Of a DNA stretch of 37,000 nucleotides, positions 15,523 to 22,789 are shown in pieces. A program made the translations under genes and the position numbers. Under the pieces are notes generated by a model, which worked only from the letters and a program-made list of their open reading frames with translations, did no database searches and was not told the DNA's origin. This DNA is from an uncultured Prevotella sp. (GTDB taxonomy: Bacteria; Bacteroidota; Bacteroidia; Bacteroidales; Bacteroidaceae). The stretch lies in NCBI GenBank assembly GCA_900315765.1, contig ONAK01000074.1, positions 1 through 37,000 of the forward strand, read 5' to 3'. Within the stretch, counting starts at the first letter, position 1, and each line of letters opens with the position of its first letter.

Positions 15523-16320
15523 ATGCAAGATATGAAAGAGATTCTCAACAGTTTCGCTCCGATTACCCTCGGGCAGATGGATAACATACGGCTGATGAAC
15601 CGTACTGACACCAAGTTTGTAACCAACATAGACAAACTCGAGAAATTGCTCATCATGGCCAAGGACGACTACTACATACAGGAAATCGATGGCGAGCGTA
15701 TCGCACCTTACTATACGCTCTATTTTGACACCGAAGACCATGCCATGTACACGGCCCACGAATCAGGACATACTAACCGACAGAAACTCCGTATACGCAG
15801 TTATGTGAATTCTGGCCTGAACTTCTTGGAGGTGAAGACTAAAAACAACCACGGGCGCACCAAAAAGAAACGCGTACTCGTGCATGAGTTCAACCCCATG
15901 AAGCCCGAACGCAACATCTGCTTCCATTGCCAGAACAAGGAATTCTGCGAATATGATGCGTTCCTTCGCTCCAATCTTCAATACAACCCCTATTCCCTGT
16001 GTGAACAGTTGGAGAATCGTTTCGACCGCATTACTCTCGTGAACAAAGGAATGACCGAGCGTCTGACCATCGACATCAATTTGAAGTTTCATAATATTGC
16101 GACCGATAACTACCGCTTTATGGATCACATCGCCATTATAGAACTGAAACGCGACGGGCGCGTTTACTCGCCCATCCTTTCGCTATTAAACCAGTTGCGC
16201 ATCAAGCCTCATGGTTTTTCAAAATATTGCATCGGCTCAGCCCTTACCAACAGTGATCTTCACTGCAACCGCCTGAAGCCGCGTCTGCATAGCATTGAAC
16301 GCATACTCATCGCATCGTAA
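15523..16320 (+). CDS. VTC-domain polyphosphate polymerase
   Basis: This protein of 265 residues has the VTC catalytic tunnel domain, which in yeast Vtc4 makes polyphosphate from ATP. The basic and acidic residues that line the tunnel are all visible in order: Lys31 (Arg-Thr-Asp-Thr-Lys-Phe), Arg90 and Arg92 (Leu-Arg-Ile-Arg-Ser), Lys105 (Glu-Val-Lys-Thr-Lys), Arg180 (Glu-Arg-Leu-Thr), Glu207 (Glu-Leu-Lys-Arg) and Lys234 (Phe-Ser-Lys-Tyr). The equivalence with Vtc4 is from memory. There is no signal peptide, so it is cytoplasmic. The start at 15523 fits the promoter; the open frame extends back to 15472 but would precede transcription. It is followed by a DUF4956 membrane protein, a common bacterial pairing. 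An unusual Cys-x2-Cys-x5-Cys cluster lies at about residues 131-140. Confidence 0.88.
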   Translation: MQDMKEILNSFAPITLGQMDNIRLMNRTDTKFVTNIDKLEKLLIMAKDDYYIQEIDGERIAPYYTLYFDTEDHAMYTAHESGHTNRQKLRIRSYVNSGLNFLEVKTKNNHGRTKKKRVLVHEFNPMKPERNICFHCQNKEFCEYDAFLRSNLQYNPYSLCEQLENRFDRITLVNKGMTERLTIDINLKFHNIATDNYRFMDHIAIIELKRDGRVYSPILSLLNQLRIKPHGFSKYCIGSALTNSDLHCNRLKPRLHSIERILIAS

Positions 16321-16349
16321 AAAGCACTTATTTATAATAAAAAAGAATC

Positions 16350-17006
16350 ATGGAATTATTCGGATTATCAGAACAGTATCTGATGATGATCATCAGACTT
16401 ATCATCAGTATCTTCTTCACCTGGCTTATCATCGACCGCTTGTATTATGCCAAGAGTCATCGGCGCGACTTCAGGTTCACATTTATGTTGATTCCTGTGG
16501 CAATCTTCCTCATTGTGTTCTTTATGATCTTCGTGCTCGAAGATATGAAAGGGAAGACATCGATGGGTGTGGGCATCGGACTCTTCGGCATTTTTTCCAT
16601 CATGCGCTATCGTACAGACACCATGCCCGTACGCGAGATGACCTATCTCTTCATAACCATCGCCCTTGCTGTCGTCAATGCCGTGTCGGTAGATATCCCG
16701 TTTGCAGAGGTGATACTTACCAATCTCCTCGTCGCTGCTGCCGTATGGGCTGGTGAGAAACAGTTGAAGTCGAATACCACTAAGCTGGTACAATACGACC
16801 GCATAGAATTGATTATCCCCGAGCGACGTCAGGAATTAATTGACGATCTTCAGGCGCGACTTGGTCTGAACATCACCAACGTCGAAGTCGGAGCTATTGA
16901 TTTCCTCAAGGATATGGCTATGCTTAAGATTACCTACGACGGACTATCTTCTCAGGAGGTCGATCATCTATTGAAATTCAAGAACGCGCAACTCACGGAG
17001 TTTTAA
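16350..17006 (+). CDS. DUF4956 membrane protein
   Basis: This protein of 218 residues has about four membrane helices in its first 130 residues, at roughly 8-28, 38-60, 70-85 and 88-128. The conserved core Gly-x-Gly-Leu-Phe-Gly-Ile-Phe-Ser-Ile-Met-Arg-Tyr-Arg-Thr is typical of DUF4956. A soluble C-terminal domain (about 145-218) has an alternating alpha/beta pattern. Bacterial VTC-domain genes are often followed by DUF4956 genes, so the pair may act together in membrane-linked polyphosphate synthesis or transport; this role is inferred. It lies 29 bp after the polymerase and 17 bp before the next gene. The biochemical function is unknown. Confidence 0.82.
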   Translation: MELFGLSEQYLMMIIRLIISIFFTWLIIDRLYYAKSHRRDFRFTFMLIPVAIFLIVFFMIFVLEDMKGKTSMGVGIGLFGIFSIMRYRTDTMPVREMTYLFITIALAVVNAVSVDIPFAEVILTNLLVAAAVWAGEKQLKSNTTKLVQYDRIELIIPERRQELIDDLQARLGLNITNVEVGAIDFLKDMAMLKITYDGLSSQEVDHLLKFKNAQLTEF

Positions 17007-17023
17007 ATATTAACATAAAAGAT

Positions 17024-17761
17024 ATGAAAAAGATTTTTGTTATGCTGATGATCCTACTGCCAATAGGCGTACAGGCTCAAAGCGAAGAGTTCGGTACATG
17101 GACCAGTATCTCCCTTGATAAGAAACTTTCGAAGAAACTAACCCTCGGCACAGAACTCGAACTGCGAACAGGTAATAATCTGAAGAATATAGACCGCTGG
17201 AGTATTGGCTTGGGTGTCGACTACCGATTAGCCAAATGGCTTAAGGCCAGTGCCGGCTATACCTATCTCTACGACTATCATCCCGAGGCGTACAGCTATC
17301 AGGACGACGGCGACCTGAACAAGCGCACCATGACCTATTTCGGCTCTCGGCACCGTCTTTATGCTTCACTTACGGCCAGTAAAGACTTCGGCAGGCTGAA
17401 CATCTCGTTGCGCGAACGCTGGCAATACACTTACCGCCCAGAACAGGCTGACAAGCGAATGGATTACCAACATGCCGATCTCGGTTATAGCTATGCTGTA
17501 AAGGGAAAGGCCACCAATGTGTGGCGGAACAAGTTGCAACTGAAGTATAAGACCGACGGACTGCTGCAACCCTATCTGTATGGTGAGACCTATGTCGGTG
17601 GCAGTGGCTTCGAGAAACTGCGCCTATCGCTGGGTACTGAATTGAAGCTTTCGAAGAAAAGCTCTCTGAACGTCGGCTACGTTTATCAGAGGCCTTATGG
17701 CGATGACGATGACAATGCCACCAGGCACACTCTCAACATCGGTTACAAACTGAAGTTCTGA
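17024..17761 (+). CDS. DUF2490-type outer-membrane beta-barrel protein
   Basis: The protein has 245 residues, with a signal peptide ending at Val-Gln-Ala-Gln (about 16-19). The rest is a series of amphipathic strands with alternating aromatic residues, ending in Tyr-Lys-Leu-Lys-Phe, as in small outer-membrane barrels. Motifs such as Trp-Thr-Ser-Ile-Ser-Leu-Asp-Lys-Lys-Leu and Ala-Gly-Tyr-Thr-Tyr-Leu-Tyr fit DUF2490. It is the third gene of the polyphosphate operon, and DUF2490 proteins recur next to VTC and DUF4956 genes in Bacteroidota. It might export or sense a product of that system, but nothing in the sequence shows this. It faces the CHR gene tail to tail, with 56 bp between them and no clear hairpin. 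Confidence 0.75.
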   Translation: MKKIFVMLMILLPIGVQAQSEEFGTWTSISLDKKLSKKLTLGTELELRTGNNLKNIDRWSIGLGVDYRLAKWLKASAGYTYLYDYHPEAYSYQDDGDLNKRTMTYFGSRHRLYASLTASKDFGRLNISLRERWQYTYRPEQADKRMDYQHADLGYSYAVKGKATNVWRNKLQLKYKTDGLLQPYLYGETYVGGSGFEKLRLSLGTELKLSKKSSLNVGYVYQRPYGDDDDNATRHTLNIGYKLKF

Positions 17762-17817
17762 ATCTTCATGATATTCTCTCCAATTGTCTATAAACGCCTG
17801 AGAAGTAGGTTCCTCTA

Positions 17818-18393
17818 TTAATAAAGTAGCAACAATCCTGCGAAAGCTGCGTAACAGATCATACGAATAGGATTAATCTTCAGATAGCCAGTACCAAAAG
17901 CTGTGGCTATCAGGAGTGCGCAACTAATAAAGAACTGCCAAGGATTCTCAAAAGGGGTAGAAAAATTCTCCTTATTGCATAGCAGTAAAGTGGCTGCAGC
18001 TAACAATCCCACAACTGCAGGACGCAGGCCCACGAATATCGACTGCACCAGATGAGTCTTCATGTACTTCATGAACATCTTACTGATGAGAATCATCAAG
18101 ATGAGCGATGGAAGTACCAAGGCAAAGGTAGCAGTAGCAGAACCCAGAATTGCCATCAAATGTCCAAAACCGGCATTATGGATGGCAGTATAACCACAGT
18201 AAGTGGCTGAGTTGATACCGATAGGCCCTGGCGTCATCTGCGAGATAGCCACAATATCGGTAAACTCGGATGTAGAAAGCCAGTGATGGCTCTCCACCGT
18301 CTCGTGCTGGATGAGCGACAGCATGCCATAGCCTCCACCAAAGCCGAAAAGACCTATCTTGAAGAATGTAACAAACAAACTAAGAAATATCAT
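17818..18393 (-). CDS. Chromate transporter (CHR) family half-protein, second of pair
   Basis: This hydrophobic protein of 191 residues is a one-domain member of the CHR family. The signature is near the N-terminus: Phe-Phe-Lys-Ile-Gly-Leu-Phe-Gly-Phe-Gly-Gly-Gly-Tyr-Gly-Met, then Gln-Met-Thr-Pro-Gly-Pro-Ile-Gly-Ile-Asn. Short CHR proteins act as pairs encoded side by side, with opposite membrane orientation. The start ATG overlaps the stop of the upstream half (TGA/ATG), so the two are translationally coupled. The family exports chromate in some bacteria, but the natural substrate in gut Bacteroidota is unknown. Its ATG immediately follows an 8-bp repeat tract. Confidence 0.88.
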   Translation of the reverse strand: MIFLSLFVTFFKIGLFGFGGGYGMLSLIQHETVESHHWLSTSEFTDIVAISQMTPGPIGINSATYCGYTAIHNAGFGHLMAILGSATATFALVLPSLILMILISKMFMKYMKTHLVQSIFVGLRPAVVGLLAAATLLLCNKENFSTPFENPWQFFISCALLIATAFGTGYLKINPIRMICYAAFAGLLLLY

Positions 18394-18947
18394 CTCTGTA
18401 TCTCTGTATCTCTGTGTTCAAATTTACCATAAACATAGCCACCCACTGCTGCTATTATTATAATATAAATAGGTGAAACGCCAAGAGCCCAAATAGCAAG
18501 GGCACAAGCAATGGGGATCCAAATAGTATACCTATTAAGTTTAGCACGCTGACCGAGTCGGAAGGTAGGTACAGCGATGAGCGCCACCACAGCAGGACGG
18601 ATGCCACGGAAGATAGCAGCCACAACAGGATTATCCTTAAACTGACTGAAAAACATCGCTATCGCCAGAATGATGAGAAACGATGGCAGGGCTGTGCCAA
18701 GGGTAGTGCAAATGGCACCACGTGTCTTGTGCAGCTTATAACCGATAAAGGTAGCTATATTGATGGCAAACACGCCAGGACAACTCTGCGCAATGGCTAT
18801 CAGGTCGAGCATCTCATCTTTCGACACCCATTTCTTCCTGTTCACCACTTCCTCCTCTATCAAAGGTATCATGGCATATCCACCACCAAGGGTGAATATG
18901 CCAATCCTAAAGAATGTCTTGAATGATTCCCAGTAAATATTATTCAC
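18390..18947 (-). CDS. Chromate transporter (CHR) family half-protein, first of pair
   Basis: This protein of 185 residues is the first partner of a short-chain CHR pair. It shows Phe-Phe-Arg-Ile-Gly-Ile-Phe-Thr-Leu-Gly-Gly-Gly-Tyr-Ala-Met-Ile-Pro, then Gln-Ser-Cys-Pro-Gly-Val-Phe-Ala-Ile-Asn, which mirrors the Pro-Gly-Pro site of the other half. The best start is a GTG at 18947, formed by the 7-bp repeat tract that fills the gap to purL. The C-terminus (His-Arg-Asp-Thr-Glu-Ile-Gln-Arg) is encoded by the 8-bp repeat at 18392-18415. Both ends of the reading frame therefore depend on simple repeats. It is transcribed after purL, 35 bp downstream. Confidence 0.88.
   Translation of the reverse strand: MNNIYWESFKTFFRIGIFTLGGGYAMIPLIEEEVVNRKKWVSKDEMLDLIAIAQSCPGVFAINIATFIGYKLHKTRGAICTTLGTALPSFLIILAIAMFFSQFKDNPVVAAIFRGIRPAVVALIAVPTFRLGQRAKLNRYTIWIPIACALAIWALGVSPIYIIIIAAVGGYVYGKFEHRDTEIQR
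18392..18415 (-). repeat. 8-bp tandem repeat at the CHR gene junction
   Basis: Three exact copies of ATCTCTGT (plus strand) fill 18392-18415. On the coding strand they encode the last residues of the first CHR gene and lead directly into the overlapping stop and start (GAGATGATA). Loss or gain of one unit would change the C-terminus and break the TGA/ATG overlap. Confidence 0.75.
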
Positions 18948-18984
18948 TATTCACTAATCACTATTCACTAATCACTATTCACTT
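18943..18984 (-). repeat. 7-bp tandem repeat filling the purL-CHR gap
   Basis: Six heptamers run without interruption: TTCACTA, TTCACTA, ATCACTA, TTCACTA, ATCACTA, TTCACTT (plus strand). The tract reaches into the purL stop codon (18983-18985) at one end and contains the GTG start of the first CHR gene (18945-18947) at the other. It is the whole intergenic spacer. Confidence 0.8.
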
Positions 18985-20533
18985 ACTTATGCGCCTCCAC
19001 CCACTTACGTGCATTGACGAAGGCCTCAATCCAAGGAGTTACTTCATCCTGACGACGATCAGCAGGATACCAAGCGTTCTGCCAGGGGAATACGGCACGC
19101 TCCAGGTGAGGCATCATGCATAGATGGCGACCATCCTCAGAGCAGATACCTGCCACATTATAATCAGAACCATTAGGATTAGCAGGATAGCCGGCGTAGT
19201 TGTACTTGGCAATCACGTTGTATGCGCTCTCAGCCTCAGGCAGAGAGAACTTACCCTCGCCGTGGGCTACCCACAGACCAAGCTTGTTACCGCTCAGTGA
19301 GCCAAACATCACGCTGTTGTTCTGAGGAATGCTCAGGCTGATAAACTCACTCTCGAACTTGTGACTATCGTTGTGCAGCATCTTAGCACCCTTAGCACCA
19401 GTCAGACCGAGTTCAACCATCAGCTGGCAACCGTTACAGATACCCAGTGAGAGGGTGTCCTTGCGGGCATAGAACTTATCGAGGGCCTCCTTAGCCTTGG
19501 GGTTGAAGAGGAAGGCACCAGCCCATCCCTTAGCAGAACCCAGCACATCGGAGTTAGAGAATCCACCACAGAACACAATCATGTTGATATCCTCAAGTGT
19601 CTCACGACCAGAGATCAGGTCGGTCATCATCACGTCCTTCACATCGAAGCCAGCGAGGTAGAGGCAGTAAGCCATCTCACGCTCACCATTGGTACCCTTC
19701 TCACGGATAATGGCAGCCTTAACGCCAGTCTTCTCACGACGATCGGCCGAGATGCCATACTGAGCCAACTTTCCGGTGAAGTCCTTGTTGAACTGCATCT
19801 CGATGGGTTGCTTCTTATAGTTTGCGAAACGCTCAGCAGCCTTGCCATTGAAGCTCTGCTTGCGATCGAGGAGATAAGAGGTTTTATACCAGGTATCGCG
19901 CAGAGCATCGATATCGAAGCTAGCAGTGCTAGTCTCGCTAACATGACTAGCATGACTAGCCTGACTAGGATAAACCACCTCGATGGTGCGGCTGTTTTCT
20001 ACTGGATAGCCAATCTTAGCAAAGCCAACACCCTGCTCCTCCATGAAGTCCTTGAACTCCTGCTTGTGTTCATCGCTTACCTCGATGACTACACCTGGGT
20101 TCTCTGCGAAGAGCGCCTTCACTATGTCGCCATCCTTGCAGATGTCGTGCAGGTTGATGTGCATACCACCCTTCTGGTTAGCGAAGCACATCTCGAGCAA
20201 AGTAGTGATAAGACCACCGGCAGAGATATCGTGACCAGCCAAAATCCAGCCCTTCTCAATCATCTGCTGAATAGCCATGAAGGCATCGGCGAAGTACTCG
20301 GCGTTCTTAACAGTAGGAACATCGTCGCCAACCTTACCTAAGCTCTGAGCGAAGGCAGAACCACCCAAGCGCTGCTCGTCGAAGCTGAAGTCGATATGAT
20401 AGAGTGATGCGTTCTTATCGTTAACCAATACAGGGCTTACCACCTTCTTGATATCAGAAACCTCACCGCCGGCAGATACGATAACCGTTCCTGGAGAGAT
20501 AATCTTCTCGCCGTTAGGATACTGCTGTGTGCA
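18983..20533 (-). CDS. purL: Phosphoribosylformylglycinamidine synthase, C-terminal part with glutaminase domain (frame-shifted purL)
   Basis: This is the second half of a one-chain PurL, which converts FGAR to FGAM in purine synthesis using glutamine. It reads in a different frame from the first half. Recognisable text begins at Thr-Gln-Gln-Tyr-Pro-Asn-Gly near 20530, so the GTG at 20443 is internal and not a start. It contains the second AIRS-like C domain (Gly-His-Asp-Ile-Ser-Ala-Gly-Gly) and the amidotransferase domain, with nucleophile motif Gly-Ile-Cys-Asn-Gly-Cys-Gln-Leu and His-Gly-Glu-Gly-Lys-Phe. At 19923-19974 a 9-bp repeat adds a Ser/Ala/His/Thr-rich insertion between the ATPase-like core and the Phe-Asp-Ile-Asp strand. 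Stop TAA is at 18983. Confidence 0.88.
   Translation of the reverse strand, partial: CTQQYPNGEKIISPGTVIVSAGGEVSDIKKVVSPVLVNDKNASLYHIDFSFDEQRLGGSAFAQSLGKVGDDVPTVKNAEYFADAFMAIQQMIEKGWILAGHDISAGGLITTLLEMCFANQKGGMHINLHDICKDGDIVKALFAENPGVVIEVSDEHKQEFKDFMEEQGVGFAKIGYPVENSRTIEVVYPSQASHASHVSETSTASFDIDALRDTWYKTSYLLDRKQSFNGKAAERFANYKKQPIEMQFNKDFTGKLAQYGISADRREKTGVKAAIIREKGTNGEREMAYCLYLAGFDVKDVMMTDLISGRETLEDINMIVFCGGFSNSDVLGSAKGWAGAFLFNPKAKEALDKFYARKDTLSLGICNGCQLMVELGLTGAKGAKMLHNDSHKFESEFISLSIPQNNSVMFGSLSGNKLGLWVAHGEGKFSLPEAESAYNVIAKYNYAGYPANPNGSDYNVAGICSEDGRHLCMMPHLERAVFPWQNAWYPADRRQDEVTPWIEAFVNARKWVEAHK
19923..19974 (-). repeat. 9-bp repeat insertion inside purL
   Basis: Two exact CATGACTAG units (19942-19959) and a close third (19960-19968) are flanked by decayed copies with the same 9-bp phase. 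On the coding strand the unit is GCTAGTCAT, read Ala-Ser-His. The unit is a multiple of three, so the frame is kept. Relatives recalled from memory have only a short loop here. Confidence 0.7.
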
Positions 20534-22631
20534 GGTCGCAGCAGAAATCTGAGAGAGCCTTCACGCCCTCATACAAACGGGCATCCTCACCCTCCTGAGA
20601 GCGGCAAGGCCACATCCAGTTGGCAGAGAGACTCAGTGAGTCCATACCCTCGGCCAATGGAGCCCATACAATATTGGTAAGAGCCTCAGCTACAGAAAGT
20701 ACAGAACCAGCAGCAGGATTAGCCAAACCGGCCTGTGGAGCGTGTCCGAGAGCGGTAGCGATACCCTTCACGCCACGATAGTCGAGTGCTACAACACCAC
20801 AGTCGCTCAGTGGCAACTGGATTTCGCCCTGACACTGCTGACGGGCAATCTTACCTGTTACCGATCGGTCTACCTTGTTAGTCAACCAATCCTTACAAGC
20901 TACAGCCTCAAGCTGAAGCACGCGGTCGAGGTACTCGTTAATCTTATCCTGACTATAAGTTACATCCTGATAATGACGCTCTACAGTATTATCCTTCATG
21001 ATGGTCTTTGGTGAGTGACCGAACATCTGAGCCACATCCAAATCGAATGGCTTAACACCATCGCCCTGCTTGAACGAGAAGTGGGCATCGCCTGTTGTCT
21101 CACCTACTACATACAGTGGGGCACGCTCGCGCTCAGCAATCTTACGTACATGTTCGATATGCTTCTCGTCGATGAGCAGTCCCATACGCTCCTGACTCTC
21201 GTTGGCAATGATTTCCTTAGAGCTCAGAGTCTTGTCGCCGATAGGCAGCTTGGTCATATCAATCTCACCACCGCACTCCTCAACGAGCTCAGAGAGACAG
21301 TTGAGGTGACCGGCTGAACCATGGTCGTGAATAGAAACAACTGGGTTTACGTCCTCCTCACAGAGTGCACGAACCAAGTTATAGGCACGCTTCTGCATCT
21401 CAGGGTTAGCACGCTGAACGGCATTCAACTCGATACCATTGCTGTAGCGACCAGTATCTACCGACGATACAGAACCGCCACCCAGACCGATGCGGTAGTT
21501 GTCACCACCTACAACGACCACCTTATTACCCTTCTGGGGCTCCTTCTTCAGACAGTCGCGCTTGGTGCCATAACCTACGCCACCAGCCAGCATAATCACC
21601 TTATCGTAAGCATACTTGGTATCATTTGGCTCTTGGTGCTCAAAGGTAAGCACAGAACCACAAATCAGTGGCTGACCGAACTTATTACCGAAGTCAGAAG
21701 CACCGTTCGAAGCCTTAATCAGAATCTGCTCTGGTGTCTGATACAGCCACTGACGAACGGGCAGGATGTTCTCCCAATCGCGAGTCAGCTTATCATCGTC
21801 AGTCAGACGTGGGTAAGCAGTCATATAAACAGCCGTACCAGCGATAGGCCATGAACCTACGCCACCACCCATACGGTCGCGAATCTCAGTCTCAGCCTTC
21901 AGCGAGATAACACTCTCGATATCCTTTACCTGGAAGTAATCGCTGGTGCTCTGATCCTTTGGAGCAAACTGCTCTACAACAGGGCCCTGTGCGAAAGCAA
22001 CATTATCCTTATAGGCCGAGAGTATCTTGTTGGGGTTCTCCTGTGTGGTCTTCTTAATCATAGCAAAGAGTGAACTTTCCATCTCCTTGCCATCGATGAT
22101 GAATGTTCCACCGAATATCTTATGACGGCAGTGCTCAGAGTTAATCTGGGCGAAACCGAAGATCTCTGAATCAGTCAGCGGGCGACCATTCTGTTTCTCC
22201 AGTCCGTGCAGGTACTCGATTTCCTCTGGACTGAGGGCCAAGCCCTCCTGCTCGTTGTATTCCTCCAGATTGTCCACATACTTGATGGGCTCAGGCTTGA
22301 TGTTGATGGTAAAGATATCCTGATTCAATCCATCATACATACGCTGCAGCATCTCATCATGCTCAGCATCCTTGCTGGCTGCGGGGAAGTACTCTTCTAT
22401 ACGCAAAATGCCGCTGAGTCCCATATTCTGAGTTATCTCAACGGCATTTGTTGACCAAGGGGTCACCATTTCACGGCGTGGACCGACATAGAATCCATCT
22501 AACGTTTGTGAATCCAACATGGTTGCACCGCCGTAAAGCCAGTTTAACTCATTGATTTCCTGTTCACTAAGTGAGTGATCAACCTCAGTGGCAATCACCG
22601 ATTTCTGTGGGGTCTGAAAGAAGCAAATCAT
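20514..22631 (-). CDS. purL: Phosphoribosylformylglycinamidine synthase, N-terminal part (frame-shifted purL with internal loss)
   Basis: This is the first 705 residues of PurL, starting at ATG 22631 just inside a good promoter. The N-terminal domain, the linker with Gln-Ile-Asn-Ser-Glu-His-Cys-Arg-His-Lys and the first synthetase half are clear. Also clear are Asn-Gly-Ala-Ser-Asp-Phe-Gly-Asn-Lys-Phe-Gly-Gln-Pro, the glycine-rich Asp-Asn-Tyr-Arg-Ile-Gly-Leu-Gly-Gly-Gly, and Ser-Leu-Ser-Ala-Asn-Trp-Met-Trp-Pro. Near 21888 the text passes straight from Leu-Lys-Ala-Glu-Thr to Glu-Ile-Arg-Asp-Arg. The near-invariant stretch His-Asn-x-Pro-Thr ... Gly-Ala-Ala-Thr-Gly-x-Gly-Gly is missing, about 19 residues in frame. 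The frame is then lost at about 20525, where Pro-Thr-Gly-Lys-Asp-Ser is expected. As written, the product should be inactive. Confidence 0.9.
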   Translation of the reverse strand: MICFFQTPQKSVIATEVDHSLSEQEINELNWLYGGATMLDSQTLDGFYVGPRREMVTPWSTNAVEITQNMGLSGILRIEEYFPAASKDAEHDEMLQRMYDGLNQDIFTINIKPEPIKYVDNLEEYNEQEGLALSPEEIEYLHGLEKQNGRPLTDSEIFGFAQINSEHCRHKIFGGTFIIDGKEMESSLFAMIKKTTQENPNKILSAYKDNVAFAQGPVVEQFAPKDQSTSDYFQVKDIESVISLKAETEIRDRMGGGVGSWPIAGTAVYMTAYPRLTDDDKLTRDWENILPVRQWLYQTPEQILIKASNGASDFGNKFGQPLICGSVLTFEHQEPNDTKYAYDKVIMLAGGVGYGTKRDCLKKEPQKGNKVVVVGGDNYRIGLGGGSVSSVDTGRYSNGIELNAVQRANPEMQKRAYNLVRALCEEDVNPVVSIHDHGSAGHLNCLSELVEECGGEIDMTKLPIGDKTLSSKEIIANESQERMGLLIDEKHIEHVRKIAERERAPLYVVGETTGDAHFSFKQGDGVKPFDLDVAQMFGHSPKTIMKDNTVERHYQDVTYSQDKINEYLDRVLQLEAVACKDWLTNKVDRSVTGKIARQQCQGEIQLPLSDCGVVALDYRGVKGIATALGHAPQAGLANPAAGSVLSVAEALTNIVWAPLAEGMDSLSLSANWMWPCRSQEGEDARLYEGVKALSDFCCDLHTAVS

Positions 22632-22665
22632 ACCTTATTATATTATATATTTTCAATTTTGCGTG

Positions 22666-22697
22666 CAAAGGTACTATTTTTTATCTTAACTAACAAA
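22666..22697 (-). promoter_or_regulatory. Promoter of the purL-CHR operon
   Basis: On the minus strand TTTG (22697-22694), a 20-bp gap and TACCTTTG (22673-22666) match the Bacteroidota promoter closely. Transcription should begin near 22658, about 27 nt before the purL ATG. It lies back to back with the promoter of the surface-protein operon, with only 16 bp between the two -33 boxes. No purine riboswitch or PUR-box-like repeat was noticed in the short leader. Confidence 0.65.
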
Positions 22698-22713
22698 TTT
22701 AAATACCAAAACA

Positions 22714-22745
22714 TTTGGAACTTTAGATTATATTTCATATATTTG
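22714..22745 (+). promoter_or_regulatory. Promoter of the PEGA/BACON/giant-protein operon
   Basis: TTTG at 22714-22717, a 20-bp gap and TATATTTG at 22738-22745 match the Bacteroidota consensus. The next three genes follow with gaps of 30 and 18 bp and no further promoter-like match in those gaps. The whole surface operon, including the 10-kb gene, may therefore depend on this site. Confidence 0.6.
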
Positions 22746-22789
22746 CCCCAAACAATCAATATTATTATCCTATAAAACTATAAATAAAA

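Noticed and set aside
17762-17817. Bidirectional terminator between the converging DUF2490 and CHR genes
   Set aside because: Only a 5-bp TTCTC/GAGAA pair with a long loop was found, which is too weak to call.
17818-18947. CHR gene pair as a recently acquired metal-resistance island
   Set aside because: No insertion sequence, integrase or att-like repeat flanks it, and short CHR pairs are ordinary in Bacteroidota.
20443-20560. Programmed frameshift or split two-protein PurL
   Set aside because: A programmed shift would keep all residues, but the conserved Gly-Lys-Asp-Ser loop is missing, and no slippery sequence or new start with leader is seen. The organism type normally has one-chain PurL.
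22575-22775. Small plus-strand gene over the divergent promoters
   Set aside because: It overlaps the purL start antisense and both promoters, and its text is AT-driven (Ile/Tyr/Leu-rich) without any recognisable motif.
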